Assembly (NCBI GenBank): GCA_947452555.1
Contig: CANGDH010000002.1
Location: 248,001 to 312,000 of the forward strand
Source of the DNA: Bacteroidota bacterium
GTDB taxonomy: Bacteria; Bacteroidota; Bacteroidia; Chitinophagales; Chitinophagaceae
Reading direction: 5' to 3'
Length of the DNA stretch: 64,000 nucleotides
The notes beneath the pieces are model-generated. The model saw only the letters and a list, made by a program, of their open reading frames with translations. It searched no databases and was not told the DNA's origin. Position 1 is the first letter of the stretch. Every line of letters starts with the position of its first letter. Made by a program: the position numbers and the translations under genes. Shown here piece by piece: positions 61,710-64,000 of the stretch.

Positions 61710-62663
61710 TTAATCGTTTTGTTCCATTATCTTTTTCCATAATTCAGGAATGCGCTTAATCCAAACATACTCACGACGTTTTATAGAAGCGTCTTCAGCA
61801 GGAAAACCCATATATACTTTATTGCCTTTTAAAGAAGAAGGAACACCAGCTTGTGCTAAAACCACCGCATTTTCACCAATCGTCAATGTTTTACCAACTC
61901 CAACCTGACCCCAAAGTGTTACTCCAGCTTCAACTTTAACCCCGCCTGCAATACCCACCTGCGCTGCAATCAAACAATTGGCCTGTGTTTGTGTATCATG
62001 ACCAATATGCACCATATTGTCAATCTTAGTTCCCATACCAATAATTGTACTTCCACTTACACCTCTGTCAATGGTACAACTAGCACCAATTTCTACTTTA
62101 TCTTCTAAGATTACATTTCCACAACTCAACATTTTTTTATACCAAGCAGTGCGATTCTTTTTTGTATTATAATAAAAAGCATCACTTCCAATAACCGTAT
62201 TAGCTTGTATAATAACATCGTCACCAATTATGGTATCAGACATAATAGAAACACCTGCATGAATCACACAATTATTCCCAATACTAACATTAGTACCAAT
62301 AAAAACATTCGGCATAATAATGCTGTCTTTACCAATTATCAAATCGGAACTAATTGCTTCGTTAGTAGCTTTGAATGGTTTGAAATGAGTAATTATTTTC
62401 AAATAAGCTTCAAAAGGATCTTCACAATACAATAAGGCTTTACCATTTGGAATAACAACATCTTTATTATTGATAATGATACAACTAGCTGCACTTTGTA
62501 AGCAGATATCATAATACTTAGGATGATCTACAAATACAATATCACCTTTTTCAACTTGGTGAATTTCATTCACTCCAGTAATTTCTAAATTGTCATTTCC
62601 AATAATTTCTGATGCGGTAAGACTAGATAACCATTTTACCGAAACGGGTGCGAGAAGCTTCAT
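61710..62663 (-). CDS. LpxD-like UDP-3-O-acyl-glucosamine N-acyltransferase
   Basis: A 317-residue left-handed beta-helix protein. The N-terminal LpxD-type uridine-binding region (about 1-95, including GDIVFVDHPKYYDICLQSAASCIII) precedes about ten hexapeptide repeats (IIGKDSIIMPNVFIGTNVSI onward). The likely catalytic His is in DNMVHIGHDTQTQ, followed by QVGIAGGVKVEAG. LpxD adds the N-linked 3-hydroxyacyl chain of lipid A. Bacteroidota genomes often hold an lpxD in an lpx cluster; this one stands alone, so it could be a second paralogue acting on another acylamino sugar. The symbol is left blank for that reason. Confidence 0.82.
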   Translation of the reverse strand: MKLLAPVSVKWLSSLTASEIIGNDNLEITGVNEIHQVEKGDIVFVDHPKYYDICLQSAASCIIINNKDVVIPNGKALLYCEDPFEAYLKIITHFKPFKATNEAISSDLIIGKDSIIMPNVFIGTNVSIGNNCVIHAGVSIMSDTIIGDDVIIQANTVIGSDAFYYNTKKNRTAWYKKMLSCGNVILEDKVEIGASCTIDRGVSGSTIIGMGTKIDNMVHIGHDTQTQANCLIAAQVGIAGGVKVEAGVTLWGQVGVGKTLTIGENAVVLAQAGVPSSLKGNKVYMGFPAEDASIKRREYVWIKRIPELWKKIMEQND

Positions 62664-62685
62664 AATCGTGATTTTTGGGCTAAAT

Positions 62686-62693
62686 CAAAGGTA
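62686..62693 (-). promoter_or_regulatory. -7 promoter element for the lpxD-like gene
   Basis: TACCTTTG on the minus strand fits TAnnTTTG and ends 22 bases before the ATG. Confidence 0.5.
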
Positions 62694-62937
62694 ATGCGGG
62701 AATTTTGTAAAAAATATTTTTTCGTATTTTTCTCGCTAAATAAATCACTTCTTCATTCCTTTTTTTACTTTTAAAATTCAATTTTAAAAATAAATTTAAA
62801 AAAATGCAAATCAATGAAATCCTTTGTTTGCAATAGTTTCACGTAATCTGAAAAAATTATAAATCATAAAATAAAAAGCTAAACAACAGATATTAATGCC
62901 TAAAAAATAAAAAAAGTAAAGCTGTTAAAAAGGGCAA

Positions 62938-62953
62938 TTGTGGATAACCACAA
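62938..62953. promoter_or_regulatory. DnaA-box-containing palindrome
   Basis: TTGTGG and CCACAA form a 6-bp stem around ATAA; the 9-mer TGTGGATAA (62939-62947) is an exact complement of the DnaA box TTATCCACA. A single box can regulate or titrate DnaA, but one box does not make an origin. Confidence 0.4.
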
Positions 62954-63049
62954 AAAATTTGTTTAAAAAAATTTTTGAATTCGAATAAAGTATAATTAAT
63001 ATTGTGATGGGAATTCAATTCCCGTACTTACTAACCCATCTATATACGA

Positions 63050-63077
63050 GGTCCCACCAACAGTGGGACTTTGTTTT
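63050..63077 (+). terminator. Terminator/attenuator hairpin just before the pseudouridine synthase gene
   Basis: GTCCCAC (63051-63057) pairs with GTGGGAC (63063-63069) around a 5-nt loop and is followed by TTTGTTTTTT. It lies 16 bases upstream of the next ATG with no obvious promoter between them. It may end a small RNA or attenuate the downstream gene. Confidence 0.7.
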
Positions 63078-63093
63078 TTAAGAGACTTTTTCA

Positions 63094-63675
63094 ATGGAAT
63101 ATTACTTATTATATAAACCTTTTCAAGTATTATCTCAGTTCACTTCGGTAGACGGGAAAAACTGTTTAAAGGATATTGTAAACGTATCAAAAGATGTTTA
63201 TCCAGTAGGGAGATTAGATTATGATAGTGAGGGATTGTTGTTATTAACAAACGATACAAGTATAAATCATCAGTTATTGCATCCAAGTTTTGAACATGCA
63301 AGAGTATATTGGGTACAAGTGGAAGGCGATATTACGCAGGAAGCAATAATACAATTAACAAAAGGGGTAACTATAACTGTAGAAGGGAAGCAGCATAAAA
63401 CGAAACCGGCAATACTTAATAAATTAGATACGACAATTTCTATATCAGAAAGAACTCCACCTATTCGTTTTAGAAAGAACATTCCTACTACATGGGTAAG
63501 TATACAATTAACAGAGGGAAAAAATAGACAGGTCAGAAAAATGTTTGCAAGCGTTGGCTTCCCCGTATTGCGATTAATTCGTGCACAATTAGGCAAATAT
63601 CAAATAAATGACATGCAGCCTGGTGATTGCCTAAAATTAAGCCATCAAGACATTCAAGAAGGCTTCTTTCGTTAA
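63094..63675 (+). CDS. RNA pseudouridine synthase, RluE/RsuA type
   Basis: A 193-residue RsuA-family enzyme without an S4 domain. The opening YYLLYKPFQVLSQF, catalytic Asp42 in VGRLDYDSEGLLLLTND, and the later LTEGKNRQVRKMFASVGFPVLRLIR are characteristic. The lack of S4 and the size best fit RluE, which modifies U2457 of 23S rRNA, though the target is inferred. A strong terminator-like hairpin occurs just upstream, so expression may be attenuated. It ends 42 bases before lysS. Confidence 0.88.
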   Translation: MEYYLLYKPFQVLSQFTSVDGKNCLKDIVNVSKDVYPVGRLDYDSEGLLLLTNDTSINHQLLHPSFEHARVYWVQVEGDITQEAIIQLTKGVTITVEGKQHKTKPAILNKLDTTISISERTPPIRFRKNIPTTWVSIQLTEGKNRQVRKMFASVGFPVLRLIRAQLGKYQINDMQPGDCLKLSHQDIQEGFFR

Positions 63676-63690
63676 TTGACTGCTAAGTTT

Positions 63691-63698
63691 TACTTTTG
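63691..63698 (+). promoter_or_regulatory. -7 promoter element for lysS
   Basis: TACTTTTG fits TAnnTTTG and ends 19 bases before the ATG. Confidence 0.5.
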
Positions 63699-63717
63699 CA
63701 GATATAATACAATATTA

Positions 63718-64000
63718 ATGAGTCAAGATTTATCAGAACAAGAGATCATCAGAAGGGAAAAACTGCAAGCTTTAGAGGCTGCGGGCATCAATCCGTATCC
63801 AGCACCCCTATATCCAGTAAGCCATTATTCTAAAGAAATAAAGGACAATTATACAGAAGAGAACAAGGAGCAATATGCTGCAGTATGTGTTGCAGGTAGA
63901 ATTATGAGTGTGAATGACAAGGGTAAAGTACTTTTTGTAAAAATTCAAGACGACCAGGGTTTATTTCAGCTATATGTGAAGAGAGACGAGATATGTCCAG
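63718..64000 (+). CDS. lysS: Lysyl-tRNA synthetase, partial (3' end outside window)
   Basis: The first 94 codons of a class II LysRS are present. MSQDLSEQEIIRREKLQALE is followed by AAGINPYPAPLYPVSHYS, a typical LysRS opening, and the OB-fold anticodon-binding domain begins with VCVAGRIMSVNDKGKVLFVK and IQDDQGLFQLYVKRDE. The catalytic domain lies beyond the window. It charges tRNA-Lys. The ATG at 63718 is supported by the -7 box 19 bases upstream. Confidence 0.93.
   Translation, partial: MSQDLSEQEIIRREKLQALEAAGINPYPAPLYPVSHYSKEIKDNYTEENKEQYAAVCVAGRIMSVNDKGKVLFVKIQDDQGLFQLYVKRDEICP

Larger units (their letters stand above)
62664..63093. other. 430-bp AT-rich control region between the lpxD-like and pseudouridine synthase genes
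   Basis: No credible gene longer than a short leader is visible. The region holds the lpxD-like -7 box, a DnaA-box-like hairpin (62938-62953), a GGGAATT/AATTCCC hairpin (63009-63023), a 24-codon frame (63007-63081), and a terminator hairpin (63050-63077) only 16 bases before the next start codon. The arrangement suggests a small RNA or an attenuated leader. Confidence 0.55.

Noticed and set aside
62803-62835. Ten-codon frame starting ATGCAAATCAATG in the gap before the pseudouridine synthase
   Set aside because: Too short, with no ribosome-binding or promoter context.
62836-62844. GTTTCACGT, half of a parS-type sequence
   Set aside because: The second half (AATCTG) does not match and there is no palindrome, so this is likely chance in a 430-base gap.
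1-64000. CRISPR arrays, insertion sequences, tRNA or rRNA genes
   Set aside because: No regularly spaced direct repeats, transposase motifs, cloverleaf patterns or rRNA-like stretches were seen.

Overview
The window is a gene-dense, AT-rich stretch of a Bacteroidota chromosome, most like the Chitinophagaceae or a close relative. The case rests on Bacteroidota-type -7 promoters (TAnnTTTG), many start codons lying only a few bases behind them, Bacteroidota-restricted families (DUF2480-like, DUF5690-like, GH3 acyl-amido synthetases, DUF5106-type thioredoxins, SurA-like PPIases), and Gram-negative envelope genes (kdsB, lpxD-like, lptB). The genus cannot be named from sequence alone. I saw no rRNA, tRNA, CRISPR array, insertion sequence or prophage. 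Most genes are housekeeping.

Layout. 1-480: hicA and a partial hicB with a palindromic operator. 500-4000: nadD, feoA, ybeY, a cluster of parS-like palindromes, and mnmG. 4-11.4 kb: two secreted amidohydrolase-family proteins and polA. 11.4-15 kb: a DUF2480-like gene, a PPIase, and an 0.8-kb gene-free AT-rich region before recA. 16-23 kb: plsC-like, mgsA, an M28 peptidase, uvrB, pnuC and a nadR-type kinase. 23-31 kb: a GH3/LysE/hypothetical/mtgA operon, an inositol-phosphatase, thiL, and recX/nitrilase/nagA. 31-37 kb: dnaN, a fatty-acid hydroxylase, kdsB/MFS/kdnB, and Nfu. 37-45 kb: uvrD, OmpA, and a glycosyltransferase/mnmH/plsC operon, then a DUF5690-like gene and msrB. 45-48.3 kb: adk, then a fused PgsA-PgpA protein overlapping an LtaS-like transferase. 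48.3-54 kb: fabG/GH3/lptB, metF and a thioredoxin. 54-64 kb: rlmD/rhomboid/pseudo-rhomboid/EEP, cysS, MerC/SCO, an epimerase, lpxD-like, a pseudouridine synthase and the start of lysS.

How genes work together. DNA replication and repair are well represented (dnaN, polA, recA, recX, uvrB, uvrD). NAD supply has nadD plus the pnuC/nadR salvage pair. tRNA wobble modification has mnmG and mnmH. Envelope lipid work is spread through the window: Kdo (kdsB, kdnB), lipid A (lpxD-like), LPS export (lptB), acyltransferases and PG synthesis.

The most notable items are: (1) the PgsA-PgpA fusion translationally overlapped with a phosphoglycerol-transferase-like gene, a compact candidate system for making phosphatidylglycerol and using its head group; (2) parS-like palindromes directly upstream of mnmG; (3) a kdsB-MFS-kdnB cluster suggesting 8-amino-Kdo; (4) a recurring promoter/start-codon arrangement implying leaderless mRNAs; (5) an active rhomboid followed by a rhomboid lacking its catalytic pair; (6) two GH3 paralogues in envelope-linked operons.
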